Positions 1 to 11,269 of a stretch of 64,000 nt of DNA are shown here, piece after piece (position 1 is the stretch's first letter; each line of letters opens with the position of its first letter). The notes under the pieces are model-generated. The model worked only from the letters and a program-made list of their open reading frames with translations, was not told the DNA's origin and searched no databases. The stretch comes from Theropithecus gelada (Eukaryota > Chordata > Mammalia > Primates > Cercopithecidae): the NCBI RefSeq assembly GCF_003255815.1, contig NC_037668.1, positions 65,577,878 through 65,641,877 on the forward strand, read 5' to 3'. Both the position numbers and the translations under genes were made by a program.

Positions 1-52
1 AGAATTTCTGGGTTTCCGTTTGCTCAACCCTTTGAAGCAACCTCTGACCTAC

Positions 53-162
53 CTGGTATCCCAGTCGTCAGAGCCCGTATCATACTTGTAAGTAGGCTGG
101 AATGTGAGCTCACCCTCTGTGAAGCCTTCAAAGACAGTCTTTGCGGCCACTTGAATTTTCAG
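53..162 (-). CDS. INPP5B: INPP5B coding exon (residues 478-514), last in window
   Basis: 110 nt encoding LKIQVAAKTVFEGFTEGELT and then FQPTYKYDTGSDDWDT, the substrate-facing FTEGEL...PTYKYD block of the family. The acceptor is TTGTGTATAG|CTGAAA and the donor ATACCAG|GTAGGT. It ends in phase 2. The exon with the PAWCDRIL-type motif must lie beyond the left edge. Confidence 0.96.
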
Positions 163-300
163 CTATACACAAGGATGGGAGAAAAAACAAATCTCAGAAT
201 AAAAAGGTCAAACTCTGAATTAGTGGAGAAAAGGAAATCAATCGGGAATTCAAACTCTAACCCAAGGGAAAAAGCACCAAAAGAAAGTTATTCTGTAAGA

Positions 301-607
301 TTTTTTTTTTTTTTTTTTTTGAGACGGAGTCTTGCTCTGTCGCCCAGGCTGGAGTGCAGTGGCCGGATCTCGGCTCATTGCAAACTCCACCTCCTGGGTT
401 CACACCATTCTCCTGCCTCAGCCTCTTGAGTAGCTGGGACTACAGGCACCCGCCACCACGCCCGGCTAGTTCTTTTTTTTGTATTTTTTAGTACAGACGA
501 GGTTTCACCATGTTAGCCAAGATGGTCTTGATCTCCTGACCTCGTGATCTGCCCGTCTCAGCCTCCCAAAGTGCTGGGATTACAGGCGTGAGCCACCGCG
601 CCCGGCC
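301..607 (-). mobile_element. Alu, full length, inverted
   Basis: T-run start and GCCCGGCC end. The duplication TTCTGTAAGAT/TTCTATAAGAT flanks it. Confidence 0.95.
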
Positions 608-709
608 TTCTATAAGATCTTAAGTTAGCTAACTCCTAGGAAGTGAACAAGCTGAACACTCCTTTGCCTGTATATGGTTTTTATTTTTTATTTTTTAAGT
701 TTTTAATGT

Positions 710-1022
710 TTTTTATTTTTATTTATTTATTTATTTATTTATTTTGAGACAGAGTCTCGCTCTGTGACCTAGGCTGGAGTGCAATGGCGCGATCTCAGCT
801 CACCGCAACCTCCGCCTCCCAGGTTAAAGTGATTCTCCTGCCTCAGGCTCCTGAGTAGCTGGGATTACAGGCATACGCCATCATGCCCAGCTAACTTTTG
901 TATTTTTAGTAGAGACAGGGTTTCACCATGTTGGCCAGACTGGTCTCGAACTCCTGACATGATCCGCCCACCTCGGCCTCCCAAAGTGCTGGGATTACAG
1001 GCATGAGCCACTGTGCCCGGCC
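710..1022 (-). mobile_element. Alu, inverted, with (TTTA)n tail
   Basis: A full-length inverted Alu whose tail has become a TTTA microsatellite (about 716-745). Confidence 0.95.
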
Positions 1023-1026
1023 TAAT

Positions 1027-1314
1027 CTTTTTTATTTTGTAGAGTCTCACTCTGTCACCCAGGTTGGAGTGCCATGGTGTGACCATAGCTCACTACAGCC
1101 TCCATCTCCTGAGTTCAGGCAATCCTCCTGCCTTAGCCTCCCAAGTAGCTGGGACTGCAGCTGTGCACCCCCACACAGCTATATTTAAAAATTTTTTAGA
1201 GACAGGGTCTCACTATGTTGCCTAGCCTGGTCTCAAACTCTTGGCCTCAAGTGATCCTCCTACCATGGCCTCCCAAAGTATTGGAATTGCACGTGCAAGC
1301 CATTGTGTCTGGCT
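1027..1314 (-). mobile_element. Old Alu (J-like), inverted
   Basis: A strongly diverged inverted Alu directly abutting the previous one. Confidence 0.85.
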
Positions 1315-1489
1315 AAGGCTCTTTCATAAGAGCATAGCTACACCCAAAGGGCCTGAGTATCATCTTACTGAGATATCTTTAAGATGATTAGGTACCACTT
1401 AACAAACTAATAGTTTTTCTCTTCCAGGTATCAAACACTTCATCTGAATAGCACAGTTGCTGCAAATATACACAAAGATAGAACCGCAT

Positions 1490-1640
1490 TGTCAAATTAG
1501 TTATGTGAACTGGGGGAAGCTCTGTGCCTTGGTTTCTCCATTTGTAAATTTTGGATTTATAATAGAATCTACCTCATAGGGTCTTTAGAAAGATTCACTG
1601 TCAACTTAAACAGTGCCTGACACATTAGGAAAACAGCTAG
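1490..1640. repeat. MIR fragment
   Basis: MIR-core-like phrases ('GTGCCTTGGTTTCTCCATTTG', 'CAGTGCCTGACACATTAGG'). Confidence 0.5.
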
Positions 1641-2110
1641 CATCCTTCCTATTAATTTTAGGAGTGCCTTCCAGATCACACTCTCAGCAAGATCAAAACC
1701 ACAGGTGCTCTTCCCTCTTCCCTGGAGCACCACACTTGGCACTGCATGGACTGGTGAAGAACTGTCAGCTCTACCATTGCACACGATCAGCTATTTAGTA
1801 GATACTACTTGCCAAATTCCTGAAAAAAACTATTTAAAAAGCAACAGAAAATAGTAAAAATGTAGGTATAAATGTAAACTGATGCTTACGTATAGACCTT
1901 AAAACCATGTAGTAGGCAGATAACACACAAAATGGGTACTATTACTTCAGGAAAGACCAGAAAAGAAGGCAAGTAGAGATAGGTATCAAACTACAAGGGA
2001 AATTAGAATGCCTCACACCAGAACACAGAGGAGATAAACAGACAAAGACATAACTAAGTTGAGATTCTTTTTCTTTAATTAATCGGCACTGGGGAAAGTA
2101 AGATAATAGA
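1641..2110. other. INPP5B intron, no recognised feature
   Basis: AT-rich unique-looking sequence with only short incidental frames. Confidence 0.5.
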
Positions 2111-2411
2111 GGCCAGGCACGGTGGCTCATGCCTGTAATCCCAGCACTTTGGGAGGCCGAGGTGGGTGGATCATGAGGTCAGGAGTTCGAGACCAGCCTG
2201 GCCAGCATGGTGAAACCCCGTCTCTACTAAAAATATAAAAAGTTAGCCAGGCATACTGGCACGCGCCTATAGTCCCAACTACTTGGGAGGCTGAGGCAGG
2301 AGAATTCCTTGAACCCAACAGGCAGAGGTTGCAACAAGCGAGGTCACGACACTGCACTACAGCCTGGGTGCCAGAGCGAGACTCTGTCTCAAAAAAAAAA
2401 AAAAAAAAAAA
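2111..2411 (+). mobile_element. Alu, full length
   Basis: GGCCAGGCACGG start and A-run end, flanked by AGATAATAGA on both sides. Confidence 0.95.
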
Positions 2412-3099
2412 GATAATAGAAAGATTTAGATTAATGACAATACCAAGGTTACTAAAAGGGAGGATACAGAACAACAACAACAAAAAAGGACTTTAACATT
2501 CTGAACATGACCACCTGAACAGGTCTGAAATCTACTGAGAGAAGTAGCCAGAAAAAAGTCACAGAGAAAGAGATTCTCTTGTACTGTGAAACAGCGAGTG
2601 CTCTGAGAAGGAAATGCTACGTCAAGCAATGATGGAGAACAGCAGGTTACAGAACTGATTCCTATAGGAAGTGAGGAAAGCCATTTAGGAAGAGCTGTCA
2701 CACACTGGAGAAGTCTGGTGAGGAGAAGCACAGAGGAGAAGGAGGCTCATTCTAAAAACAATTATTACATCATCTTAAATATACCAAGTCCTTTCTTTAC
2801 AGAAGCTTGGTACTCTTTTAGCCCTAACTTCAGACCTCTTGAATAAATGAATGAGAAGATGAGACACAGAACACGCTCTTGCTCCCAAAGGAGACAAGGT
2901 GCTTCAGGAGAGAGCCAATGGGAGACAATTATGGAAGAGGGAAATGCAGATGAAATGAAGAAATGACTGGACAACATCAGGAACTCAGGGAAACCTCCCA
3001 AGCCAAAGAAGAAGAGGCTGGGAGTCTGGAAGCCAGGCTTTTCTATGCCCTCACAGTAGAGGACAGCCGCTGGAAGGGGGCACAGGTGGCCATCTGTAC
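2412..3099. other. INPP5B intron, no recognised feature
   Basis: Downstream intron next to the 3,100-3,211 exon. Nothing beyond the splice donor is recognised. Confidence 0.5.
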
Positions 3100-3211
3100 C
3101 TGATCATATGCATACAGGGTTTGAAAGTCCTTCTCTTCGATGAGCTTTTTCACTTTTTCCACATCCAGCTCTTCTATCCTGTAGTTGAGGTCCCCCAGCC
3201 ACAAGATCACA
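3100..3211 (-). CDS. INPP5B: INPP5B coding exon with WLGDLNYRI motif (residues 440-477)
   Basis: 112 nt encoding VILWLGDLNYRIEELDVEKV and then FQTLYAYDQ. The Asp and Asn of GDLNYRI are conserved catalytic residues of 5-phosphatases. The acceptor is TGTCCTCACAG|TGTG and the donor GATCAG|GTACAG. Confidence 0.97.
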
Positions 3212-4690
3212 CTGTGAGGACAGAGCACAAAGGTAACAGGGTTTAGGAGGAACTTTAACCTGACCTACCCAGGGTGCTTCTGACAGAAGGCCCCTGAGGC
3301 TCAGCCTCTTGGGAGGTGGGTGGGAAAATGGCTCAACTGTTTGGGAAATTTTTTTCTCTTGCCATCCCATTTAATATTATAATGTGATGCTTGCTCAATT
3401 ATCTTGGTCCAAGTTCATTTTAAACAGCCTTGTGTTCTCCTTAATTATTTTATTCTTGTAGGTTGGAAACACAGTCTAATAAGATCTAAAAGATAGTAAT
3501 TTACCCCATTCCTGGGAAGAGGACAAAAACATCAAGAATTGAGAGTCATGCCAATCACCCAGAGACCCCAACTCAGATGATGCCACGATGCCACCTCTGC
3601 CTCTGTGTATACTGCAGTCCACAAAACACACTCTCAGCCTTTGTTTCTAGAGCAGAGTTCCTCTGAAACAAAGTTCAAACTTTATAGTGGAGCCTGGATT
3701 TAACCACCGGTATATCATCGGTTGGCTCTTTCCGCACTGCTGAGTGGAGTGTAGAAGGTGTTTTATTCCTCCTGCTACTTTGAGAAAAAGCTAACTGAAG
3801 CCTCTCTGATGATACTGTACATCTCATTAAGTCTAATACTGCTGTATCTGAAGCCAACAACCACGTCATTAGAGAATATGCACAGCAGTACACGCACACC
3901 AAAATTAATGCATCCACAAACTAAAAGCAGACAAACTGACACATAAGCTGTGACCTCACAAACTAGGATGCTGCAGGTTCACCAGAATGGAAGAGCTCGG
4001 CTGCAAGACACTTCCTGCTAGGCTCCCTGGAGAAGAAAAACCATCCTGTCAGCTTCCAGAACACCAAAAAGCTCCAGACAGTTCCACCTCAGCAGGCAGG
4101 ACAAGAGGCGTAACTCTGTTTACTGCTTGGCAGATATCATGGCCCCAGTGGCTTCTTCCTCTTCATAAAAGAAGTAGCAAAGCTTCGACTGTTATCGTAA
4201 AGTCTAAAATTCTAAGTCTTTGACTTTAGACAAATAGGAAGTTTTAGAGATAAATGAGATAACGTAAAGAGAAGAAACAAAAATTAGCACAAGATGCTCT
4301 CAGCAGCTGCAACTATAGCTTTGTAAAGTTGGATTAAGAGGAAAAAAAGACCAAGTGGAGGCAAACAAATGTAGTCCAACTCTCAATTATACATGCTCTG
4401 GAAAGAACAGATATATAAAATCCTAAAACATACTTCTAAAAACTGGGTTTGAGATGCTCATTCTTTGGTTGTTTTCTTCATAATGTTGGATGTAGGCAGA
4501 CCCAAATTAAAACAAATCTTAAAAAAAAAGAAAAGAAAAAAAAAAAGAAATCTTAACCAGAACTCAGACGACAATATAGCTGTCAACTGCTGTTTTGTCA
4601 TATTCCCTGCTCAAAATAAACTTTTCCCTCTCCTTTCCTTTCTTTTTTCTTTTTTCCTCTCCTTGTCTTTCCCCTTCTCTTCCCTTTCTC
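3212..4690. other. INPP5B intron, no recognised gene
   Basis: Mostly unique-looking sequence. An A-rich run lies near 4,520-4,548 and a pyrimidine-rich run (CTTTTC)n near 4,620-4,700. Confidence 0.5.
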
Positions 4691-4888
4691 TTATCTTCCT
4701 GCCTCAGCTTCTTGAGTAGCTGGGATTACAGGCATGCAGCATCACACCCAGCTAATTTTTTAATTTTTTTCAGAGACAGGTTCTTACTATGTTGCCCAGG
4801 CTAGTCTTCAACCCCTGGACTCAAGTGATCCCCCTACCTCAGCCACCTAAAATGCTGGGATAACAGGCATGAACTACTACACCCAGCC
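4690..4888 (-). mobile_element. Alu fragment, inverted
   Basis: Begins inside the Alu right arm (CTGCCTCAGCTTCTTGAGTA) and ends CACCCAGCC. Confidence 0.88.
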
Positions 4889-4977
4889 TCACTTTCTTCT
4901 TATTTCTGGCTGCTATATACTATAGCAGCCAGCGACTCTCACACATGTTGATAAAATTAAATACTGAAAAAATAAAT

Positions 4978-5283
4978 GGCCGGGCGTGGTGGCTCATGCC
5001 TGTAATCCCAGCACTTTGGGAGGCCGAGGTGGGCAGATCACGAGGTCAGGAGTTCAAGATCAGCCTGGCCAACATGGTGAAACCCCACTCTCTACTCAAA
5101 ATACAAAAATTAGCCGGGCGTGGTGGCACGTACCTGTAGTCTCAGCTACTCAGGAGGTTGAGGCAGGAGAATTGCTTGAACTGGGAGGTGGGGATTGCAA
5201 TGAGGCAAAGATCGTGCCACTGCACTCCAGCCTGGGAGACAGAGCGAGACTCCATCTCAAAAACAAATATATAAATAAATAAA
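4978..5283 (+). mobile_element. Alu, full length
   Basis: GGCCGGGCGTGG start, ending in an AAATAAAT-type tail. Confidence 0.95.
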
Positions 5284-5331
5284 CCTTATACTTTCCCAAG
5301 AACACATGATACTTGAGAAATACTGTAGAGT

Positions 5332-5364
<33 letters not shown>

Positions 5365-5416
5365 AAATGATACAGAGAAGATTAGCATAGTCCCTGAGCA
5401 AGGATGACATGCAAAT
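5332..5416 (+). pseudogene. U6 snRNA pseudogene, 3'-truncated
   Basis: Begins GTGCTTGCTTCGGCAGCAC, the exact 5' end of U6, and continues through the ACAGAGAAGATTAGCAT block with several substitutions. It stops at about nt 85 of the usual 107, then runs into an A-rich tail. The last 20-odd nt and the terminal T run are missing. The form is typical of an L1-mobilised, non-functional copy. Confidence 0.93.
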
Positions 5417-5440
5417 AAAAATTTAAAAATAAAATAAGAA

Positions 5441-5573
5441 GGCCGGGCACAGTGGCTCACGCCTGTAATCCCAGCACTCTGGGAGGCCAAGGTGGGCAGA
5501 TCATGAGGTCAGGAGATCGAGACCATCCTGGCTAACACAGTGAAACCCCGTCTCTACTAAAAATACAAAAAAT
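5441..5573 (+). mobile_element. Alu left arm, interrupted
   Basis: The left monomer stops at its middle A-rich region, where the next Alu begins at 5,575. Confidence 0.9.
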
Positions 5574-5574
5574 T

Positions 5575-5861
5575 GGCCGGGCGCGGTGGCTCAAGCCTGT
5601 AATCCCAGCACTTTGGGAGGCCGAGGTGGGCGGATCACGAGGTCAGGAGATTAAGACCATCCTGGCTAACCCGGTGAAACCCCGTCTCTACTAAAAAATA
5701 CAAAAAACTAGCCAGGCATGGTGTCGGGCGCCTGTAGTTCCAGCTACTCGGGAAGCTGAGGCAGGAGAATGGCGTAAACCCGGGAGGCGAAGCTTGCAGT
5801 GAGCTGAGATCCGACCACTGCACTCCAGCCTGGGTGACAGAGCAAGACTCCGTCTCAAAAA
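5575..5861 (+). mobile_element. Young AluY, full length, next to the gap
   Basis: GGCCGGGCGCGGTGGCTCAA start, with its A tail running into the N gap. It appears to be inserted in the preceding Alu. Confidence 0.93.
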
Positions 5862-6210
5862 NNNNNNNNNNNNNNNNNNNNNNNNNNNNNNNNNNNNNNN
5901 NNNNNNNNNNNNNNNNNNNNNNNNNNNNNNNNNNNNNNNNNNNNNNNNNNNNNNNNNNNNNNNNNNNNNNNNNNNNNNNNNNNNNNNNNNNNNNNNNNNN
6001 NNNNNNNNNNNNNNNNNNNNNNNNNNNNNNNNNNNNNNNNNNNNNNNNNNNNNNNNNNNNNNNNNNNNNNNNNNNNNNNNNNNNNNNNNNNNNNNNNNNN
6101 NNNNNNNNNNNNNNNNNNNNNNNNNNNNNNNNNNNNNNNNNNNNNNNNNNNNNNNNNNNNNNNNNNNNNNNNNNNNNNNNNNNNNNNNNNNNNNNNNNNN
6201 NNNNNNNNNN
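5862..6210. other. Assembly gap (349 N)
   Basis: Unsequenced run between a forward Alu (ending in its A tail at 5,861) and the 5' part of an inverted Alu (from 6,211). The reading frames that cross it carry no information. Confidence 1.
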
Positions 6211-6317
6211 GGTTTCACCGTGTTAGCCAGGATGGTCTCGATCTCCTGACCTCGTGATCCGCCCGTCTCGGCCTCCCAAAGTGCTGGGATTACAGGCTTG
6301 AGCCACCGCGCCCGGCC
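6211..6317 (-). mobile_element. Young AluY, inverted, partly in the gap
   Basis: Only the 5' third is visible, ending GGCTTGAGCCACCGCGCCCG plus GCC. The rest lies in the N run. Confidence 0.92.
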
Positions 6318-6482
6318 GAAACTAAATGTTTTCAAGAGATATAATCCATGTATAACCAAGAGGTGGCAGCTACCACCATTGCGTCAATAGGAAACCACCA
6401 CCAGGCATCTCCCCATGAAAAGACAGAGCCCACAACTCTATGTACTCATGGTGAACCACATAGGGTGGAAGCTCAGACTCAC

Positions 6483-6670
6483 TCATGCTTGCTGATGGTG
6501 AGAGGGGGACGGCTTGGGTCAAGCTGACAAAACTGCATTCGAGAACAAATGTCCTTATAGTCCTGGTTCCTCCTCTCATACTCTTCAGTGTGGGCTGCCA
6601 AGTGAGAATTCACAATGCAGATGCTGGTGTTGTGGAACTGGAACCTGATCGCCACGCCTCCCTTGTTGCC
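6483..6670 (-). CDS. INPP5B: INPP5B coding exon with catalytic His motif (residues 378-440)
   Basis: 188 nt encoding GNKGGVAIRFQFHNTS, the NSHLAAH catalytic motif, then ERRNQDYKDICSRM and on to SKH. The acceptor is CTTTCCACAG|GGCAAC and the donor GCATGA|GTGAGT. It ends in phase 2. It lies between an inverted Alu fragment 165 nt away (6,211-6,317) and a forward Alu 72 nt away (6,743-7,036). Confidence 0.96.
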
Positions 6671-6742
6671 CTGTGGAAAGGATCCCCAAAGAAATCCAAT
6701 TCAAACTTAATTGTGTCAGTCATTTAAACCTACAAACTTTCT

Positions 6743-7036
6743 GGTTGGGCGCAGTGGCTCATGCCTGCAATCCCAGCACTTTGGGAGACTGAGGCGGGTG
6801 GATCATGAGGTCAGGAGTTCAAGACCAGCCTGGCCAAGATGGTGAAACCCCATCTCTACTAAAAATACAAAAATTAGCCTGGTGTGGTGGCAGGCGCCTG
6901 TCATCCCAGCTACTCGGGAGGCTGAGGCAGAGAACTGGTTGAACCTGGGAGGCAGAGGTTGCAGTGAGCTGAGATGGCGCCACTGCACTCCAGCCTGGGT
7001 GACAGAGTGAAACTCTATCTCAAAAACAAACAAACA
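6743..7036 (+). mobile_element. Alu, full length
   Basis: Begins GGTTGGGCGCAG and ends in an AAACAAAC tail. It lies 72 bp from the 6,483-6,670 exon. Confidence 0.94.
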
Positions 7037-7180
7037 AAACCCTACAGACTTTCAAAATGTTTTATCTTAATCTTTATAATAATCCTGTGGGATTACCTAT
7101 ATTGTACAGATTAAAAAAAAAAAAAAGAAGGCAGAATGACTAGCCAGTCAGCGACAAAGCTGAATCCACAACCCAGCTCT

Positions 7181-7263
7181 CTCGATCTCCTGGCCTCACT
7201 TGATCCACCCACCTTGGCCTCCCAAAGTGCTGGTATTACAGGTGTAAGCCACCGCGCCTGGCC
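7181..7263 (-). mobile_element. Alu fragment, inverted
   Basis: Only the 5' end of an Alu (CTCGATCTCCTGGCC...CACCGCGCCTGGCC). Confidence 0.85.
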
Positions 7264-7713
7264 CCAAAATCTAGCTCCCTTAATCCAGTATTCTTTTCAC
7301 TAAATCACAGGCAAACCATAGGTGCCCTTTGCCACACAAAGCTAAGTTCTCACAGAAGAACCTAAAAACAGAACTTTAATGGCCTCAATAAGAAAAGGAA
7401 ATTGCAAACCTACTATCAGCATTCTTTGTTCTTCTGAATGACCCAGCATAGTTTCTGCAAGATACTTCATGGGTGAAATGGGAGGATCAACTGGAGGCTC
7501 TAGTGTTGGTGAATATGAGGACAGGCGCAGGCAGTCCACTAAAATACAGTTTCTAAATAGTTTGCTCGACTGAGCCCTGCTTGAGGGTATGATTCATCTT
7601 GGAATATTGGCACCTTCCAACTGGGACACGTGTAGTGACTGTGTCATCAGAAGTGGTCAATACCTCAGGCGCTAAGGCCCTCAATGTGCCAAACATACCA
7701 ACCAAGGACTCAC

Positions 7714-7830
7714 CATCCTCCCCATGATTCCTGTCCCCACAGTCTCAGCTTCCACTTCTGAGACATAAGCTGCATGCTCCTGTTTGACATATAACAGCAG
7801 CATAATCCCAACCAATCGGATAAGCTTCAC
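7714..7830 (-). CDS. INPP5B: INPP5B coding exon, catalytic core (residues 339-377)
   Basis: 117 nt, phase 0 at both ends, encoding VKLIRLVGIMLLLYVKQEHA and then TVGTGIMGRM. This is the hydrophobic strand and the GTGIMGxxGNKG block, which is split at the exon boundary. The acceptor is CTTTTCCAG|GTGAAG and the donor GGATG|GTGAGT. Confidence 0.96.
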
Positions 7831-8103
7831 CTGGAAAAGAGAGACATGGCATTAAATAGAAACTGCAAACAGGAATAAATACCCCAAAGGAAACATGGTC
7901 TGGAAGCTGGCTGAGGGTATTAATGTGCCTCCTTCTCCACACTAGAACACAGGTAATCATCTGTTCAACTCACCAAGCACGCTATGTGCTAACCTACGAG
8001 TGCCAAGACCCTGCATCTTTCCCACCCAGAGGCACCCCTTCTGGAAGATCTGGAAATGAAAATTGTGGGATAATTAAGACTGGCTTAAGATAAAGGTCAT
8101 GGA

Positions 8104-8380
8104 TTGGGAGGCCGAGACGGGCGGATCACGAGGTCAGGAGTTCGAGACCATCCTGGCTAACACGGTGAAACCCCGTCTCTACTAAAAAATACAAAAAAAA
8201 AAAAAAACTAGCCGGGCGAGGTGGTGGGCGCCTGTAGTCCCGGCTACTCGGGAGGCTGAGGCAGAAGAATGGCGTAAAAACCCGGGAGGCGGAGCTTGCA
8301 GTGAGCTGAGATCCGGCCACTGCACTCCACCCTGGGCGACACAGCGAGACTCTGTTTCAGAAAAAAAAAAAAAAAAAAAA
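8104..8380 (+). mobile_element. AluY, 5'-truncated
   Basis: Lacks about 35 bp of the 5' end. A clean duplication AGATAAAGGTCATGG (8,089-8,103 and 8,381-8,395) shows it was truncated at insertion. Confidence 0.95.
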
Positions 8381-8469
8381 AGATAAAGGTCATGGAAAGG
8401 GTGAAAAATGATCTTGGGATTTCCCTGCATAGCCACATAAAATTAAGAAGTCCCTGACTCCTCTTTTAC

Positions 8470-8584
8470 CTTTGCATATTTGGCATCTGGATGAAGACCC
8501 TCTGACACAGCTTTGAACCACTCTTCCTCCTTTGGGGTATCGTGAAAGAAAAAAGCTTCCTTACTCAGATCGAGCTCCTGGAAC
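8470..8584 (-). CDS. INPP5B: INPP5B coding exon, metal-ligand motif (residues 300-338)
   Basis: 115 nt encoding GFQELDLSKEAFFFHD and on to HPDAKYAK. The FQE glutamate is the conserved Mg ligand of 5-phosphatases and falls at residue 303 by my count. The acceptor is AAATAG|GTTCC and the donor GCAAAG|GTAAAAG. It ends in phase 0. Confidence 0.96.
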
Positions 8585-8759
8585 CTATTTTGAGAAGCAA
8601 CCAGTTAGATAGTAAAGAAAACTAATGTGCAAATGACACATTCTCAGATTGGTTGAGGTGCATAAGCCGTAGCTTTCTAGCTAAACTTCAGGACCCTCAG
8701 GAGGAAAAAATAAACAAACACTTAGAGCCAAGGAACTAAATGCCAAGGAACTTTCCAGG

Positions 8760-8900
8760 TGCTTTTGCAAACAAAAACCTATTTCTTTTTCATGACCAGC
8801 TTATGAAGTAGTTCGAAGTGTCCCTATTTTACCTGTAACCCCTAGTTCACACAAGCACCAAGTGGCAAACTGGAATTCAAACTTTGGTCTATATAAATTA
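8760..8900. repeat. MIR fragment
   Basis: Diverged MIR-like text ('TTATGAAGTAGTTCGAAGTG', 'CCCTATTTTACC'). Confidence 0.45.
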
Positions 8901-9382
8901 CGAATTCTAGTTCTTTTCAATATACCATACAAGCTCTGCTGCCCCTTCCCACCAGTAATGCCCAGTATAGTGATGAGAAGATAAAAAAAAATAAAAAATA
9001 AATTAAAAAAAAAAAAGACTAACTGATGGGACTTTCTTCAGCTAACCTTCCTTCTCTGGCAAAAGATAGTTTTGCTTTGTAACCAAAAATGTATTGAATG
9101 TCCAAGCAATAAAGTTCAGTTCAGGATGCACTGAGTTCAGGATGCAATTCAGGATTTTAACAGAAGATTACATTAAAAATTAAATATTAGCATTCAAATG
9201 CCAAGCACTCCACTTTAAGAGTGGCAGACGCTTGCTTGCCATGAGGAAGAACATCAAACAGGGAAGCAGCTGTTATCAGGCACCTGTTCGTTTTTCAAAT
9301 CCTTCACCTGCTGTGAAGACCCATTCTTCAACCACAGCTCTGTGTGCTTGAAGACGGAGAGGACTAGAAGAGAAGCACTCAC

Positions 9383-9484
9383 CCTACGCAATAGACATCT
9401 GGGGCCTGGACACCGTCGCTCAGCCAGGGCCGGAGGCATTCTTTGGGGGACTGCCCATTTACATTGTATGTTCCCACAAAAAAC
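9383..9484 (-). CDS. INPP5B: INPP5B coding exon, start of catalytic domain (residues 266-300)
   Basis: 102 nt encoding FFVGTYNVNGQSPKECL and then DVYCVG. TYNVNGQ is the first conserved motif of the inositol 5-phosphatase fold, and its Asn contributes to Mg and substrate binding in the family. The acceptor is TTGGTGACAG|GTTT and the donor GCGTAGG|GTGAGT. Confidence 0.96.
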
Positions 9485-10108
9485 CTGTCACCAAAGAGAA
9501 ATAATTAGTGACTCCGAATCACTATGGAGATAACAGGAGAAAGCATTTCATGCTGATTTATGCTGGTTTCAGTCTCTGCAGACTGGCATTTTAAGACAAA
9601 AGAAATATCATTTCTAACCTAGACCAGGACTGCAGCACCAAGGGGTGACTTGTGGTCTGTCATGGTATCTGTTGCGTTTGTGATAACAACTTCAAACAGT
9701 ACAGGCCTACTCTGAACCTTCCTACTTCCTTTAAACAGCCATTACCCAGCCATTATCTGCCTAATTATTTGCCTTGTATATACTACTGAAATGAAAAAAT
9801 GAAAAGTGCTTTGGTAATTACTTTTGGCAAGAAAGCAACTCCAGTATTCAAAAAACTACTTCACCATAATTGACAGTTTATATCCCTAGAAACAATGTTA
9901 TTTTATCTTATAGTCCCAATGCAATCATTTTGAAAGATCTAGCAGAATCTCACAACCTTTATTCATTTAGCTTTTAGTAATCTTGCCTAAAAAGATTACC
10001 AAATACCAGCTAACTTCATTTTACTAATTTCATTTTAAATGACTTTCTTCAAAGGCCCAGAATAACCAAGGGAGTATAAAACCTTGGAGGGATACATAAG
10101 AATCAGGA
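9485..10108. other. INPP5B intron, no recognised feature
   Basis: AT-rich, with no repeat or gene that I recognise. Confidence 0.5.
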
Positions 10109-10434
10109 GGCCAGGTGTGGTGGCTCACACTTATAATCTCAACATTTTGGGAGGCCAAGGCGGGAGGATCGCCCGAGCCCAGGAGCTTGAGACCGGTGCG
10201 GGCAACATAGTGAGACCCTGTCTCTACAAAAATTAAAAAATTAGCTAGGCGTGGTGGTGCACATGTGTATTACCAGCTACTCCAGCAGCTGAGGTGGAAG
10301 GGTTACTTGGGCCCAGGAGGCTGAGGCTGCAGTGGGCTGCAGTGAGCTGTGATGGCACCACTGCTTTCCAGCCTGGGCAACTAGGTGAGACCTTGTCTCA
10401 AAAAGATAAAACATAAAAAACAAATAAATAAAAG
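10109..10434 (+). mobile_element. Alu, old (J-like), full length
   Basis: GGCCAGGTGTGG start, duplication AGAATCAGGA at both ends. Confidence 0.92.
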
Positions 10435-10733
10435 AATCAGGATGGTGCTCCTTCTTCTGTACCCATTTGCATTTGTCTCTCCAAATATTTCTGTAACTAT
10501 CTGCAAGTCGTGTCACTCCCACTATACCACACCTACCACAGTGCCCACCTAGAGAGGGCACAGAATAAATGCCTGTTAATGAAGAGTGAATGGAATCACT
10601 CATTTCAAAAATGAGGGGAGAGATTCTATAGAAGAGTATGCCTCCAAATCCAGGTATAGGGGGACGTGACCAAATTCCAGAAAGTCAAATGATCATTCTG
10701 CTCTGAAAACATCCTAGAACCCAGTTAGCTTAC

Positions 10734-10901
10734 CTGAAGTTCTGGATATAGGTGTAATCCTCTTCTTTTTGTACTAGATGTGATTTCACAATTGTATCTC
10801 GCAGTCCAAACTTCTGCATGGATAAAATATGAGCCTTGTCTGACACCGTGATAGTGGAGGAGCGAACCATGCCAGTAATTTCGGACTTGGATTTATTCTG
10901 T
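10734..10901 (-). CDS. INPP5B: INPP5B coding exon (residues 210-266)
   Basis: 168 nt encoding QNKSKSEITGMVRSSTITVS and on to KEEDYTYIQNF, the segment leading into the catalytic domain. The acceptor is TTTTTCCAG|ACAG and the donor AACTTCAG|GTAAGC. The exon enters in phase 2 and leaves in phase 2. Confidence 0.96.
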
Positions 10902-11269
10902 CTGGAAAAACAAAATATTGTTTTCATATGTGGATGAGTCCCTATTGCAAAATGAATGAATACAAAGCTAAAAGTTCCCATATACAAGCATCTAAGTCAC
11001 AGAAGACTAAAGGAGGCCAAAGTAAAATTTATTTACTAAAACAACACTATTTCTTTGTGGAATTAAGTAAATTTATATTTTGTTGATTGTATAATATATT
11101 GGTCTGGAGATTTTCCTGATAATAGAGTCACAGAATCTCAGACCAGAGGGGCATCTTAAAGATAATCTAATTCCCTCAGTTCTAAATGAGAAAAATGAAA
11201 CCCAGTGTCATTAATGCCTCACCCATATGAATGGTGGCAGAGTATGGGATTCGAACACGTAATTGACAG

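Noticed and set aside
5691..6359. A 222-codon minus frame
   Set aside because: Most of it is the N gap; the rest is Alu translation.
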